Shown: one piece after another, positions 18,826 through 28,800 of the stretch | Layout: each line of letters opens with the position of its first letter | Numbering within the stretch: position 1 is the stretch's first letter | Assembly: GCA_028284445.1 (NCBI GenBank) | Contig: JANQRS010000002.1 | Coordinates: 59,465 to 123,464 of the forward strand | Direction of reading: 5' to 3' | Length of the DNA: 64,000 nucleotides | Source of the DNA: Calditrichia bacterium | GTDB taxonomy: Bacteria > Calditrichota > Calditrichia > RBG-13-44-9 > J075 | Program-made: the position numbers and the translations under genes | The notes under the pieces: model-generated | Seen by the model: only the letters and a program-made list of their open reading frames with translations | Database searches by the model: none | Told to the model about the DNA's origin: nothing

Positions 18826-19716
18826 ATGACAAGTAAAAGCCGTAAGCAGAACAATAACCTCGCCGGCCTCGACTTCTCAAAAATGACCGAAGAAACATTG
18901 AAATCGATGTTCGCGAGAATCCTCAATAGCGGTATTCACGGTATTTCATTCAGTGCATATCTTGAAGGGCAAGCGCCAGGCACTCAAATTAGCAAAGAGC
19001 AGATAACGGCGCGCATGCAAATACTACAACCTTATGTAAAGTGGGTACGCTCATTCTCCTGCACAGATGGAAATGAATTGATTCCTGAAGTTGCCCGTGA
19101 GCATGGGTTGAAAACACTGGTTGGCGCATGGCTGGGGGATGATGCGGAGAAGAATGAGCAGGAGATTCTGGGCGTCATTGAGGTGGCCAAAGCCGGTTTG
19201 GCAGACATCGTTGCGGTTGGTAATGAGGTATTGCTTCGCGGTGATCTGGGAGAAGCTGAAATCGTTGATTGTCTTCAACGGGTGAGAGGAGCGGTCCCCA
19301 ATATTCCTGTGGGCTATGTTGACGCCTATTACGAGTTCGCTGCACATCCGGTCGTCGCGGATGCATGCGACGTGATACTGGCCAACTGCTATCCCTTTTG
19401 GGAAGGCTATCCGCTTGAACATTCGCTTGTGTATTTGAAAAGTATGTATCAAGTAGCCGCCAATGCCGGCAAAGGCAAGAAAGTCATTGTCGCTGAAACC
19501 GGCTGGCCCAATATCGGTTCACCTGATCGAGCCGCAGTCCCATCTTTCGAAAACGCCTTGCGCTACTTCATCAATGCCTATACCTGGGCGGGAGAAGAGG
19601 GCGTGGAGGTGTTCTATTTTTCCAGTTTTGATGAAGCCTGGAAGGTAGACGCGGAAGGGGATGTCGGCGCCTATTGGGGACTGTGGGACAAAGACGGGCA
19701 TCCCAAATATAGCTGA
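18826..19716 (+). CDS. GH17 beta-1,3-glucan hydrolase or transglycosylase, no signal peptide
   Basis: The 296-residue protein is a GH17 TIM barrel. The acid/base is probably E134 in VAVGNEV and the nucleophile E224 in VIVAETGWPNIG, which matches the GH17 signature. Unlike most GH17 enzymes it has no signal peptide or lipobox; the N-terminus is polar (MTSKSRKQNNN), so it probably acts in the cytoplasm, possibly remodelling or trimming oligosaccharides for the phosphorylase. It lies 16 bp after the UspA gene and 37 bp before the GH30 gene. Specificity cannot be read from the sequence. Confidence 0.87.
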   Translation: MTSKSRKQNNNLAGLDFSKMTEETLKSMFARILNSGIHGISFSAYLEGQAPGTQISKEQITARMQILQPYVKWVRSFSCTDGNELIPEVAREHGLKTLVGAWLGDDAEKNEQEILGVIEVAKAGLADIVAVGNEVLLRGDLGEAEIVDCLQRVRGAVPNIPVGYVDAYYEFAAHPVVADACDVILANCYPFWEGYPLEHSLVYLKSMYQVAANAGKGKKVIVAETGWPNIGSPDRAAVPSFENALRYFINAYTWAGEEGVEVFYFSSFDEAWKVDAEGDVGAYWGLWDKDGHPKYS

Positions 19717-19753
19717 TAGCATCCATGTATCTAACCTGGGGAACGGCGGAACC

Positions 19754-21418
19754 ATGAAAAAAATTGCCAAAGCGCTGTTCGTAACTTTGATGGTAGGCGC
19801 AATGAGTTCATGTCATAGCGACAGCAAAATGATGACCACGGAAATCTTGATCACATCCGAAAGCGGAGATAAGATTGCTCAACAGGAAAATGTGCCGTTT
19901 AAGGCTGGTACTGCTAATGGCACCGTCATCAGGGTTGAGCCGACAATGATTAAGCAGACCATTGACGGAATCGGCTCCTCTTTTACCGAATCCTCGGCCT
20001 TTGTTCTTGCCCATTTGGATCCGGCAAAACGGCAAGAGGTGATGGAGAAGATTTACGGGGAAAGCGGCGCCAACTTCTCATTAACGCGGACACATATCGG
20101 CGCATGCGACTTTTGTGTTGAAGGGAAATATTCTTATCTCGATAAGGTTGGTGATACCAAGCTGGAAAATTTCACGATTGCGCCGGACAAGGCCGGTTTT
20201 AAACGTGAGAAGCATCCGGGAATTGTCGATGAGACTTACGATTTGCTGCCCATGATCAAGGAAGCGCTGGCAATAAAAGCCCGTCAAAATAGCAAGGACC
20301 TGAGGATCGTTGCTTCGGCCTGGACCGCACCGGCATGGATGAAAGATATCGAAGAGTGGTTTATTCCGGGATCAGATGCCAATAACTGGCAGGGAACCGG
20401 TGGATCATTGAAGCCGCAGTATGTGCCTGTTTATGCGGAATACCTGGTTAAATATCTCGATGCCTATAAGGCCGAGGGCGTGCCGATTTGGGGATTAACC
20501 CCGGTCAACGAGCCGCATGGAAATAACGGGCAATGGGAGAGCATGCATTTTAGCGCAGAGTCCCAGAATGAGTTTGTCAAAAAGTATCTGGGGCCAGGGC
20601 TGAAAGCAGGCGGCTACGGCGATGTCAAGTTATTGGTATATGACCAGAACCGGGATGATCTGGAACATTGGACAGATACCATGTTCGGCGATCCCGAATC
20701 TGCTCCCTTCATTTATGGTGTTGCTGTGCACTGGTATTCCAGCACTTTTAAGGTCTACGAAGAAACCTTCGATCGCATCAATCAGAAATTTCCCAATTTT
20801 GGCATCATTCACACTGAAGGCTGTATCGATGATCTTGGCAAGCCTGCTCCAGGCGGTGTCACCGATCCGGAGCGTTTTCAGGAAAGTGACTGGTTCGATA
20901 ATGATGAGTTCTGGTGGAATCCGAATGCGACCGATTGGGCTTATTCCGTTACCTGGGCTGGTGTTAATCCGGATGATCATCCGATCTACACACCGGTACA
21001 TCGCTACGCCCGGAATATCATTGTCAGTCTCGATCACTGGATGAAGGGGTGGATAGATTGGAACATCGTTCTTGATCATAATGGCGGTCCAAACCACGTC
21101 GGCAACTTCTGTGGCGCACCGATTATGATCGATACAGAATCAAAAAACGTCTATTACACACCAATTTTTTACGTGCTGGCTCAATTCAGCAAAACCATCC
21201 GTCCGGGCGACAAAGCGGTTCAGATGTACACGCAGCTTGAAGGATTGGGCAGCGATGACTTGCACGCCTGCGCAACGCTCAACGATGAGAATCTGCTCAG
21301 TGTGCAAGTGTTGAATACCACCAAGCGTCCGATTCAATACAACCTGCAAATTGCAGATCAACATGCCGGTATAACCATCAAGGCAAATTCAGTGCAAACT
21401 GTTCGGGTGCAATTGTAG
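19754..21418 (+). CDS. GH30 glucanase, probable beta-1,6-glucan debranching lipoprotein
   Basis: The 554-residue protein has a lipobox (AMSSC, Cys20) and a GH30 TIM barrel with a small beta-sandwich made of N- and C-terminal strands. The acid/base is E253 in LTPVNEPHG and the nucleophile E355 in IIHTEGC. The IDGIGSSFTESSA block (about 70-82) is typical of the family. In a laminarin locus GH30 enzymes usually remove beta-1,6-linked glucose, and that is the likely role. The start is ATG 19754 after GGCGGA. An in-frame upstream ATG at 19661 lies inside the GH17 gene and would hide the lipoprotein signal, so it is rejected. Confidence 0.88.
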   Translation: MKKIAKALFVTLMVGAMSSCHSDSKMMTTEILITSESGDKIAQQENVPFKAGTANGTVIRVEPTMIKQTIDGIGSSFTESSAFVLAHLDPAKRQEVMEKIYGESGANFSLTRTHIGACDFCVEGKYSYLDKVGDTKLENFTIAPDKAGFKREKHPGIVDETYDLLPMIKEALAIKARQNSKDLRIVASAWTAPAWMKDIEEWFIPGSDANNWQGTGGSLKPQYVPVYAEYLVKYLDAYKAEGVPIWGLTPVNEPHGNNGQWESMHFSAESQNEFVKKYLGPGLKAGGYGDVKLLVYDQNRDDLEHWTDTMFGDPESAPFIYGVAVHWYSSTFKVYEETFDRINQKFPNFGIIHTEGCIDDLGKPAPGGVTDPERFQESDWFDNDEFWWNPNATDWAYSVTWAGVNPDDHPIYTPVHRYARNIIVSLDHWMKGWIDWNIVLDHNGGPNHVGNFCGAPIMIDTESKNVYYTPIFYVLAQFSKTIRPGDKAVQMYTQLEGLGSDDLHACATLNDENLLSVQVLNTTKRPIQYNLQIADQHAGITIKANSVQTVRVQL

Positions 21419-21457
21419 TGGAAAGTCAAATTTGACGGCAATTTAGGCAGCAAAGAT

Positions 21458-21497
21458 TCCCCCCTCTATCTCCCCCCGGGGGGAGATAGAGGGGGGA
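21458..21497. repeat. C/G-rich palindromic element, copy 2 (perfect 40-bp palindrome)
   Basis: A perfect 20+20 bp palindrome without loop, TCCCCCCTCTATCTCCCC on one arm. It shares the CCCCCTCTATCTCCCC core with the copy at 40112-40150. It lies 39 bp after the GH30 stop and could act as a terminator-like hairpin, but no T-run follows. Confidence 0.85.
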
Positions 21498-21572
21498 GTG
21501 GCAAGAAAACTGAATGAGGCAAATTACAATTGACAAACTATCATAGCATTCAATCTCCTAGGAAAGGGCACA

Positions 21573-22748
21573 ATGAAGAAGCCTTATAGCATCATCATTT
21601 ATTTCCTCTTACTGGCACTGCCGATATACCAGCATGCTTTTGCGCAGCAGACATCCGCTGTTCCGGCTGAGGCAAAAGAAAACAGCTACTTTCGCCTCGA
21701 TTTTGTCAATCAGGACTATGAGCTGTCTGATGTTGAAGATCATTTCTTTACCACCTTTCCGCATGATGATCCGACCGAGGGAGATGTGGTTTATGATAGA
21801 ACTCGATGGGTCAATAAAGAGATGATCAAGTTGACGAAGAATGATGGACTATACCTGTACATAAAAGATCGCAAAGACGGCAAACAATTTGATTCCATTC
21901 GCATGACCTCGAAAGCGCTCTATAATTTGAACAAAGATAATCAGCAATTGCTCTTTGTATTCAAAGGGAAATTGCCGTCAGTCAAAGGCGCATGGCCGGC
22001 CTGGTGGTTGAACGGCAGTCGCCAGCATGAGTGGACCTATCAAAATATCGGCTTTGTTAGCAGCGATAGCGATCTTGATAAGTATTCCGGCAAGGGGCGA
22101 TTCTATGAAACGCCCTCCGCGGTGAATTCTACAGATTGGCCGGCTGCCGGCGAGATTGATATCATCGAGACCATCAACGGTGACAACGTTATCCACAATA
22201 CCATTCACACCTGTCCGCAAATGTGCGATTCGGAGTGGAATAACGATGGAGACATTGTGAATTGTGCCAATGCCAGGCCCGGAGATCCGAATCCCGGTTG
22301 CAGCGGCAGATCATATACCGTTGAATCAATGGAAGGCACTTTTGCCTGCATATGGCAAAAAAACGGCTTGAAATTCTATTATTGGGCACCGAGTGAAGAT
22401 GTCCGAAGTGCCGGTGGCCCGTTAAGTGAGAATCCGGATCCTGATGAATGGGACAAAAGCAATTTGAAGAATGAGGTGCGGCTGCTGGAAACAGACGCGA
22501 CCTGTGAAGATGAGGCGCATCAGGCATGGCAGTGCAGCAGTTGTGACGGCGCTAATACCTGCCTCTTCAGCAACATGAAGGTGATTTTCAATATTACCTT
22601 ATGTGGCAAATGGGCAGGGGCTAAATTTGATGATAGCGGGAAATCCCTGCAAAACTGTCAGGAATATATTGTCGGCGAGGGAAGGAAGGCTATCGATAAT
22701 CAATACATCAAAATTGAGTATGTATCGGTTAGTAGATTACGTTCCTGA
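21573..22748 (+). CDS. Fungal-like GH16 endo-beta-1,3(4)-glucanase, secreted
   Basis: The 391-residue protein has a Sec signal peptide (cut near HAFA-QQ, residue 24) and a GH16 domain. The signature GEIDIIET is at 193-200, with E194, D196 and E199 as catalytic residues, preceded by STDWPAAG and followed by HNTIHTC. This layout and at least ten cysteines in the second half, many in pairs such as CSSCDG, resemble the fungal GH16_1 group rather than the bacterial laminarinase at 14729. AGGAAAGG precedes ATG 21573. Disulfides would suit an extracellular place. It lies between GH30 and the second GH17. Confidence 0.82.
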   Translation: MKKPYSIIIYFLLLALPIYQHAFAQQTSAVPAEAKENSYFRLDFVNQDYELSDVEDHFFTTFPHDDPTEGDVVYDRTRWVNKEMIKLTKNDGLYLYIKDRKDGKQFDSIRMTSKALYNLNKDNQQLLFVFKGKLPSVKGAWPAWWLNGSRQHEWTYQNIGFVSSDSDLDKYSGKGRFYETPSAVNSTDWPAAGEIDIIETINGDNVIHNTIHTCPQMCDSEWNNDGDIVNCANARPGDPNPGCSGRSYTVESMEGTFACIWQKNGLKFYYWAPSEDVRSAGGPLSENPDPDEWDKSNLKNEVRLLETDATCEDEAHQAWQCSSCDGANTCLFSNMKVIFNITLCGKWAGAKFDDSGKSLQNCQEYIVGEGRKAIDNQYIKIEYVSVSRLRS

Positions 22749-22790
22749 ATCTCAATACTAGATGCTTTCTGATCTTATAGATTTGACAGT

Positions 22791-22870
22791 GTCATTCCCG
22801 CATGCTTCTAGCGAGAATCCAGGCGAACTCAAGCAGAATGGATGCCCGATAACTGCATTCGGGCAAGACA
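22791..22870. repeat. TCATTCCCG-type dispersed element, copy 2
   Basis: It begins GTCATTCCCGCATGCTTCTAGCG, shortened here as GTCATTCCCGCATGCTTCTA, and ends with GGATGCCCGAT...TTCGGGCAAGACA. It matches the copy at 4345-4420 block by block. It lies between the GH16 stop and the GH17 start, and reading it in frame gives a false 63-residue extension of the GH17 gene. Confidence 0.55.
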
Positions 22871-22950
22871 ATTCGGTGTTTTTCGTTCATGTTTGGAAAA
22901 GGGCCGCTAATGATCCTGAAAATAAAAATTTATGTATCCCGGGAGACAAA

Positions 22951-24063
22951 ATGAAAAAAATAAACCGATATATTTTTGCACTTTTGGCAGGGATATTAAT
23001 ATCATGTGGAAACAATTCGGATGTCGCAACAGTGAATAGCAACGAGCATAAAATGATCATGGAAGAGATAAAGAAAAATCTGCAGTCAGGACAAATTGAG
23101 CAAAAAGAGACGCCCTTTGTTCCGCGTAACTTTGATCCCTACATGCATGGGGAGTGGATAGGAAATGCGATCTCCTATGGTTGTTACCGCGAAGGGCAGG
23201 CGCCCGGGCAAAAAGGGCCGTCCAAAGAAGAAATTCTCGAAGACTTACAAATTCTTGCCAAGCATTGGAATCTCATCCGCGTATACAATGCCGATGACGA
23301 TAGCGAACGCGTGCTGGAAGTGATCCGGGAAAATAAACTCCCGATAAAAATGATGCTTGGTATCTGGCTGGCGAATGAAGAGCATCCCGGGCAGAAAGAT
23401 GAGAATCTTGCCAACGTGCTGCGCGGTATCGAGTTGGCCAATCGCTTTAAGGACATCCTGGTGGGCGTCAATGTTGGTAATGAGGCGCAGGTGTTTTGGT
23501 CATGGCATAAGATGGACATCAATAAGCAAATCCAGTATGTCCGTACTATTCGGAACAATACCACAGTTCCAGTGACTATTGCTGACGACTACAATTTCTG
23601 GAATAAGCCTGAAGGCCGTCAGATGGCCGCTGAACTGGATTTTATCGTTACCCATATCTATCCGCTTTGGAACGGTAAGGCGCTTGATATCGCTATTCCC
23701 TGGATGGATAGCACTTTCAAAGATATCCAGAGCCGATATCCGGACAAGCAGATTGTGCTTGGTGAAACAGGATGGGCAACGACCTATAATCCCGAAAAGA
23801 AGGGGGACGGCGAGCAAGGTTCTTTGATTAAGGGCGAGGTCGGCCTGGCTGCTCAGGCGAGATACCTGACCATGCATAACAATTGGGTGAATGAAAACAA
23901 GGTGACGACTTTCCTCTTTGAGGCTTTTGACGAGCCCTGGAAAGGCGGCGGCGAGGCATCCGGACCCAATGAAATTGAAAAGCATTGGGGGGTATTCTAC
24001 GAAAATCGCACACCGAAGGAGTCGTTTCAGACGTACTTACAGGAAATGCAGGAACAGCAATAG
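22951..24063 (+). CDS. GH17-family beta-glucanase lipoprotein
   Basis: The 370-residue lipoprotein (GILISC, Cys19) has a GH17-type barrel. The acid/base is probably E178 in VNVGNEAQ and the nucleophile E272 in IVLGETGWATTY. The block ISYGCYREGQAPGQ near residue 75 parallels ISFSAYLEGQAPGT in the leaderless GH17 at 18826, so the two are relatives with different cell locations. The start is ATG 22951, which gives a good lipoprotein signal; the in-frame start at 22762 only adds translated repeat. It is the last gene of the rightward run before the convergent regulator. Confidence 0.87.
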   Translation: MKKINRYIFALLAGILISCGNNSDVATVNSNEHKMIMEEIKKNLQSGQIEQKETPFVPRNFDPYMHGEWIGNAISYGCYREGQAPGQKGPSKEEILEDLQILAKHWNLIRVYNADDDSERVLEVIRENKLPIKMMLGIWLANEEHPGQKDENLANVLRGIELANRFKDILVGVNVGNEAQVFWSWHKMDINKQIQYVRTIRNNTTVPVTIADDYNFWNKPEGRQMAAELDFIVTHIYPLWNGKALDIAIPWMDSTFKDIQSRYPDKQIVLGETGWATTYNPEKKGDGEQGSLIKGEVGLAAQARYLTMHNNWVNENKVTTFLFEAFDEPWKGGGEASGPNEIEKHWGVFYENRTPKESFQTYLQEMQEQQ

Positions 24064-24064
24064 C

Positions 24065-24120
24065 GATGACCGTTGACCGATCATCGATGAACGGTCAACA
24101 ATCATCGGACAACGAATTCA
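24065..24120. repeat. Degenerate GATCAAC-like heptad tract
   Basis: Seven consecutive 7-nt units starting at 24065 all end in C and vary around GATCAAC: GATGACC, GTTGACC, GATCATC, GATGAAC, GGTCAAC, AATCATC, GGACAAC. It starts 2 bp after the GH17 stop and fills the gap to the convergent regulator gene. TTGACCG/CGGTCAA within it could form a hairpin. Confidence 0.7.
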
Positions 24121-25110
24121 CGACATGGCCATTTCCCTATTATATTTGCGGCGATATGCCAATGGGGATAGGCCGGTATATTTTCTGAAGATCTTTCTGA
24201 AGGCCCGCTCGTCATTATAGCCTACGCGGTACATGACTTCGGATACGTTGAGCGTCGAAGATTCAAGACTTCTTTTTGCGGCTTCCACCTTAACACGCTG
24301 AATGTATTCCAGGGGCGTATTGTAGGTGGCTTTCTTGAATCTGCGGATAAAGTTTCGCCTGCTAATCGCGAACTTGTTGGCGATGTCTTCGATGCTGAGC
24401 TTCTTGTCGAAATTGTCTTCGATAAACAGCTGTGCTTCTTTAATTGGCTCATCTGCGTGGTCTTTTTGGCCATTAAATATGATAAAATGGCTCTGATCGG
24501 TGCGGTCAAAATCTACTTCCGAAATTTTCGAGCAGTAAATGGCGGTTTCTCTACCGTAGTATTTCTCTACCAGGTAGAGCAACAGATTGAGGAAGGAATA
24601 AGCGCCGCCGCTGGAATATATACCGTTATCTTCGCTGATGACTTTATCTGTCAGCAGATTGACCCGCGGATATCTTTCCTTAAATGCATCATGGACTGTC
24701 CAATGCGTAGAGCAGGATTTACCATTTAGCAAACCGGTTTCAGCCAAAATAAATGCCCCTTTACACAAGCTGGCAATTTCGGCATCATTTTCAATTCTTT
24801 GTCGTTGTATCCACTTTAAGAATCCCGCGTTGTTCTCCAGACCCTTTTCAAGATTACCGCTAATGCCCGTAACGACAATCAGATCGGTGCGGGTTACTTC
24901 ATCAATTGTCTTTGTCGGCGTCACCTGAAATACCTCATGATAGGTGACCGGTTCGCGGGTGAGGCCAACCAAATCGATCCTGTATGTGTCCTCTTTTGCC
25001 TGTCCGGTTCGTTTCAAGTAGGCATTAGCCATCCGAAACATATTTCGCGATCCAATAATTGTATCGACGATTGCATCCCCGGCCGGGACTAGAATACTAA
25101 TGTGTTTCAT
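24118..25110 (-). CDS. GlxA-type transcription regulator (DJ-1/PfpI domain plus AraC HTH)
   Basis: The 330-residue protein has an N-terminal class I amidotransferase-like DJ-1/PfpI domain (about 1-190, ISILVPAGDAIVDTI; elbow ASLCKGAFILAETGLL with a Cys) and a C-terminal AraC HTH (about 225-325, with SIEDIANKFAISRRNFIRRF and VGYNDERAFRKIFRKYTG). The start is placed at 25110, where AGGAG lies upstream; the longer in-frame start at 25227 lacks a site and would reach into the divergent promoter. It is divergent from the small monooxygenase gene, a common regulator-target layout, so it probably controls that gene. Confidence 0.9.
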   Translation of the reverse strand: MKHISILVPAGDAIVDTIIGSRNMFRMANAYLKRTGQAKEDTYRIDLVGLTREPVTYHEVFQVTPTKTIDEVTRTDLIVVTGISGNLEKGLENNAGFLKWIQRQRIENDAEIASLCKGAFILAETGLLNGKSCSTHWTVHDAFKERYPRVNLLTDKVISEDNGIYSSGGAYSFLNLLLYLVEKYYGRETAIYCSKISEVDFDRTDQSHFIIFNGQKDHADEPIKEAQLFIEDNFDKKLSIEDIANKFAISRRNFIRRFKKATYNTPLEYIQRVKVEAAKRSLESSTLNVSEVMYRVGYNDERAFRKIFRKYTGLSPLAYRRKYNREMAMS

Positions 25111-25246
25111 CGCTTGCTTCTCCTGTTTGATCAAAGATAAGTAAAAGTATTGGCACAAACAACCCCGTAAGGTGTCGTAATTGCGCATTTTCATATGCCT
25201 GTTTGTGACATATCTTGTTGTAGACACTTAACCAAAGGAGATAACA

Positions 25247-25633
25247 ATGAAGAACCAAGAAATCACAGTATTCTATAAGTGGACTGCTCAACCGGGAAAA
25301 TTGGACGAACTCAAGGCCATTTATGAGAACGTTCTAAAAGAAATGGAAGAAAATGAGTCGGATACTTTGAAAATGGCCTGCTATTTTGCTGATGAAGAAA
25401 ACGCGATTTATGTGCACGACCTCTTTAAGGACGGCGCGGCATTGGGCGCGCATCTTGGCGGTACAGCAGCGCGTCACTTCCCGGAATTGGCTAAAATTGC
25501 CATCCCCGGTCCCTTCTTCTTCTGTGGCGATGTTCCGGCAGAATTAATGCAGGCTGCGAAGGGAATGAAAATGGGTGCCGAGTTTGGGACCTATGCATTC
25601 GGGTTTGAGCGAAGCGCATCCGAGGTCGCATAA
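25247..25633 (+). CDS. ABM-type (dimeric alpha/beta barrel) monooxygenase-like protein
   Basis: The 128-residue cytoplasmic protein looks like a ferredoxin-like dimeric alpha/beta barrel of the antibiotic-biosynthesis-monooxygenase/YgiN kind: ITVFYKWTAQPGKLDEL begins with a strand and helix, and ACYFADEENAIYVHDLF forms the middle strands, followed by a helix with GGTAARHF. The family includes quinol and small-aromatic monooxygenases, but the substrate cannot be told. AAGGAGAT is ideally spaced before ATG 25247. It is divergent from the GlxA-type regulator and interrupts the glucan genes. Confidence 0.7.
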   Translation: MKNQEITVFYKWTAQPGKLDELKAIYENVLKEMEENESDTLKMACYFADEENAIYVHDLFKDGAALGAHLGGTAARHFPELAKIAIPGPFFFCGDVPAELMQAAKGMKMGAEFGTYAFGFERSASEVA

Positions 25634-25671
25634 GTTCCACTGGATCAAAGAACAAATTTTCCGATCATGAG

Positions 25672-25709
25672 ATACAACGCCCGAGGCAGCTTTGCCTCGG
25701 GCGTTGTAT
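25672..25709. terminator. Long perfect hairpin after the monooxygenase gene
   Basis: A 17-bp perfect stem (ATACAACGCCCGAGGCA and its complement) with loop GCTT starts 38 bp after the stop at 25633. It lacks a clear T-run, so it may end transcription without it, protect the 3' end, or be a dispersed element. Confidence 0.6.
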
Positions 25710-25731
25710 GTTGGGTAAAAAGCGCTATATT

Positions 25732-25836
25732 GATCAACGATCAACGATCAACGATCAACGATCAACGATCAACGATCAACGATCAACGATCAACGATCAA
25801 CGATCAACGATCAACGATCAACGACTAACGGTTAAC
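25732..25836. repeat. Heptad tandem repeat (GATCAAC)13 plus two degenerate units
   Basis: Thirteen perfect GATCAAC units fill 25732-25822 and are followed by GACTAAC and GGTTAAC. The array ends immediately before the AAGAGGCGG ribosome-binding site of the GH81 gene (25837-25845), so the 5' region of that transcript consists of the repeat. Copy number probably varies between strains. Confidence 0.97.
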
Positions 25837-25849
25837 AAGAGGCGGATGA

Positions 25850-28800
25850 ATGAGCAGCAAATCAAGATTTCAAATCAAATATGCGATTCACAGGAAGTAC
25901 GCGTTTCCTTCTCTTTTTCTGTTGCTCATTTTTTTCGGCTTAATGCAGCTCCAGGCGCAATCGGTTTCTGTTGGCAGTGGCAGCTATAGCACTGTTTTAC
26001 CTGCAGGCGAAGTGGGGCCGCAAAACTTTACCGGCATAAACGTGACGCCGAAAGTGTCAAGCACCTTCGATCAACCGGTTCAGACAAATGACTTTTGGAG
26101 CAGCTTGATCTACTCCTTCTTTAATTCGCCTTATTCCAATATCCTCTATGCCCATCCTCTTAACTGCAAAGCCGTTAGCGGCGGCCTGGAGATCGGCTAC
26201 ACGGACAATCATATTTTTGTTGCAAATGACTATCTTTATCCCTGGGCTGCGCAATTAACTGTTGGTGTTGATGGATTATCTACCGTCGAGACACTGACCG
26301 ATCACTACGGCGATTGGACGGTCACTGCCTTATGGGAAGATGGCGCCCGGTCCATGGAGGCCACACTGGGACATGGCCTGCCGTATGTTTTCTTCAAAAT
26401 TACCGGTGGCGATGCGGTTATTACGTCTGCCCAAATGCCCACAATCTGGTATCAGGAAAATGAAGTTTTGGGTCTTACCATAAATGGCAAACACTATGGT
26501 ATATTTGCCCCGAGTGGTTCCAACTGGTCGGGTACCAGCACATTTCAATCATCACTGAACGGTCAGGATTTTCTATCAGTTGCGCTGTTACCTGATACCG
26601 ACGTCGCCACGCTGGAACTGTTTCGCAGTCACGCTTATGCTTTTGTCATAAACAGCACGGTTGAATGGACGTACAATGAATCAACTGCTGAACTGATCAA
26701 TACCTATAGTTATGAAACCGTGTTGAAAGACAGCAATTCAAGCAATGTCAATGAGACATTGACAGCGCTATACAAGCATCAATGGAAGCATACTTCAGAT
26801 CCTCTGCTCAACTACACCTATCAGTCGCCTCGCGGCACAATGAAGTTATATCAAGGCAATTCCTTCACGACCAACCTCATCTTTTCCGGTGTTTTGCCTG
26901 CGTTGCCGGATGAAGGAAATTACAATAGAAGCATCCTGTTGGATTTCGTTCAAGAGGTGGCTTCCGAAACACTGCCGGTTGGTCCCACTTATGAAAATGG
27001 CAAAGCGATGGCGCGATTCACCCACCTGGTGCATATCGCAGATCAGCTTGGTGCGACAAGCGAACGAGATCATTTTCTCAGTGAAATAAAGTCCCGGCTT
27101 GAAAATTGGTTTACGAGCGGTGGTGACCAGGAATATTATTACAATGATAGCTGGGACGTGCTCACCGGATATCCCTCTGGTTTTGGTGCAGATAACCAAA
27201 TAAATGACCATCATTTCCATGCCAGTTATGCGATTATGAGCGCGGCGACAGTCGCAAAATATGACAGCGCCTGGGCGGCGCAGGATCAGTGGGGCGGCAT
27301 GGTTAACCTCTTGATCAAAGACGCTGATAATTGGGATCGAAGCGATACGCAATTTCCCTTCCTGAGGACCTTCGATGCCTACGCCGGGCATTCATGGGCG
27401 GCTGGTCATGGCGACTTCGCAGAAGGCAATAACCAGGAATCCAGCTCTGAGTCTATGAACTTTGCTGCTGCCGTTGTTCTCTGGGGTGAAGCCACCAGTC
27501 AGACGGATATTCGCGATCTCGGTGTTTTTCTCTACGCGACAGAAGCTTCAGCAGTAGATCATTATTGGTTCGACGTAGAAAACGATGTGTTTCCGGAAGA
27601 CTATGGTCATGTGGCGATCGGCATGGTATGGGGCGGCAAGGGTGTGCACTCAACCTGGTTCGGCGCAGACCCTGAATTTATCCACGGCATCAATTTATTG
27701 CCGGTGACCAGTGCTTCTCTCTACCTGGGCAGGTATCCTGATTATGTGCTCGAAAATTATAACGAAGTGGTCGCGGAGCGCAGCGGTCAACCCAACATTT
27801 GGCAGGACATCCTCTGGCAATACCTGGCTTTGTCTGATCCAAATTTGGCTTTGTCTTACTACTATGCGGATAATGACTACGAGCCTTTTGATGGGGAATC
27901 ACGCGCGCATACCTATCACTGGCTTTACAATTTGAAGAAGATGGGGCAGGTTGAAACTGATATTTCCGCAGACATTCCTACCTATGGCGTTTTCAGAGAT
28001 GCGGCAGACGACCTGACCTATGTTGCCTACAACGCCGGATCACAGGAACGCCTGGTCACTTTCTCAGATGGATTTTCCATGCAGGTTGGCCCGCGCGAGA
28101 TGACTGCCTTCAGCACCTCACCGTCAGACCCCAATGCACCGGCTGTTCTGGCATTGGCGAATAAAACTTCCGGCAAGGCGCCTTTGACTGTTGAATTGAC
28201 AGGAAGCAATAGCTTCGATCCGAACGGATCACCCCTATCATATGCTTGGGAGTTCGGTGACGGCGCAACAGCGCAAGTTGCTGACACGACACATGTCTTT
28301 GCTGACGTCGGCACCTATACCGTATCCTTGACCGTCACAAACGATCTCAATCTCTCTTCCACTGATAGCATTTCCATCACGGTGCTCGGTAATGGGACAC
28401 CTTATTTAGGGGCTGCATTTGCTGTTCCCGGAAAAATTCAGGCTGAATTCTATGACCTTGGTGGTGAGGGCGTCGCCTATCACGATAATGAAGCCTTTAA
28501 CCTCGGTGTGCCATTCCGCAGCGAGGAAGGGGTTGATATTGAGGCTTCAAATGATATTGGCGGTGGCTACAATATTGGCTGGATCGAGGACGGCGAATGG
28601 GTTGAATTCACTGTTGATGTCCCGGAAGACGGGCTGTATACCCTGGTGCCCTATGTGGCATCGGTTCCCGGCGGCGGCAGCCTACATATTGAATTCAACG
28701 GCATTGATGTGACCGGCAATGTATCCGTACCGGTTACCGGCGGCTGGCAATTTTGGGAAGAAGTTATTATCCCGGACGTCTTTTTAAGCGCCGGACAGCA

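Noticed and set aside
25732..25836. CRISPR array
   Set aside because: The unit is 7 bp without spacers, and there are no cas genes in the window.
25708..25989. Open frame translating as repeated RSTINDQ
   Set aside because: It is only the 7-bp repeat read in frame (7 bp times 3 gives a 7-residue period) and overlaps the GH81 start.
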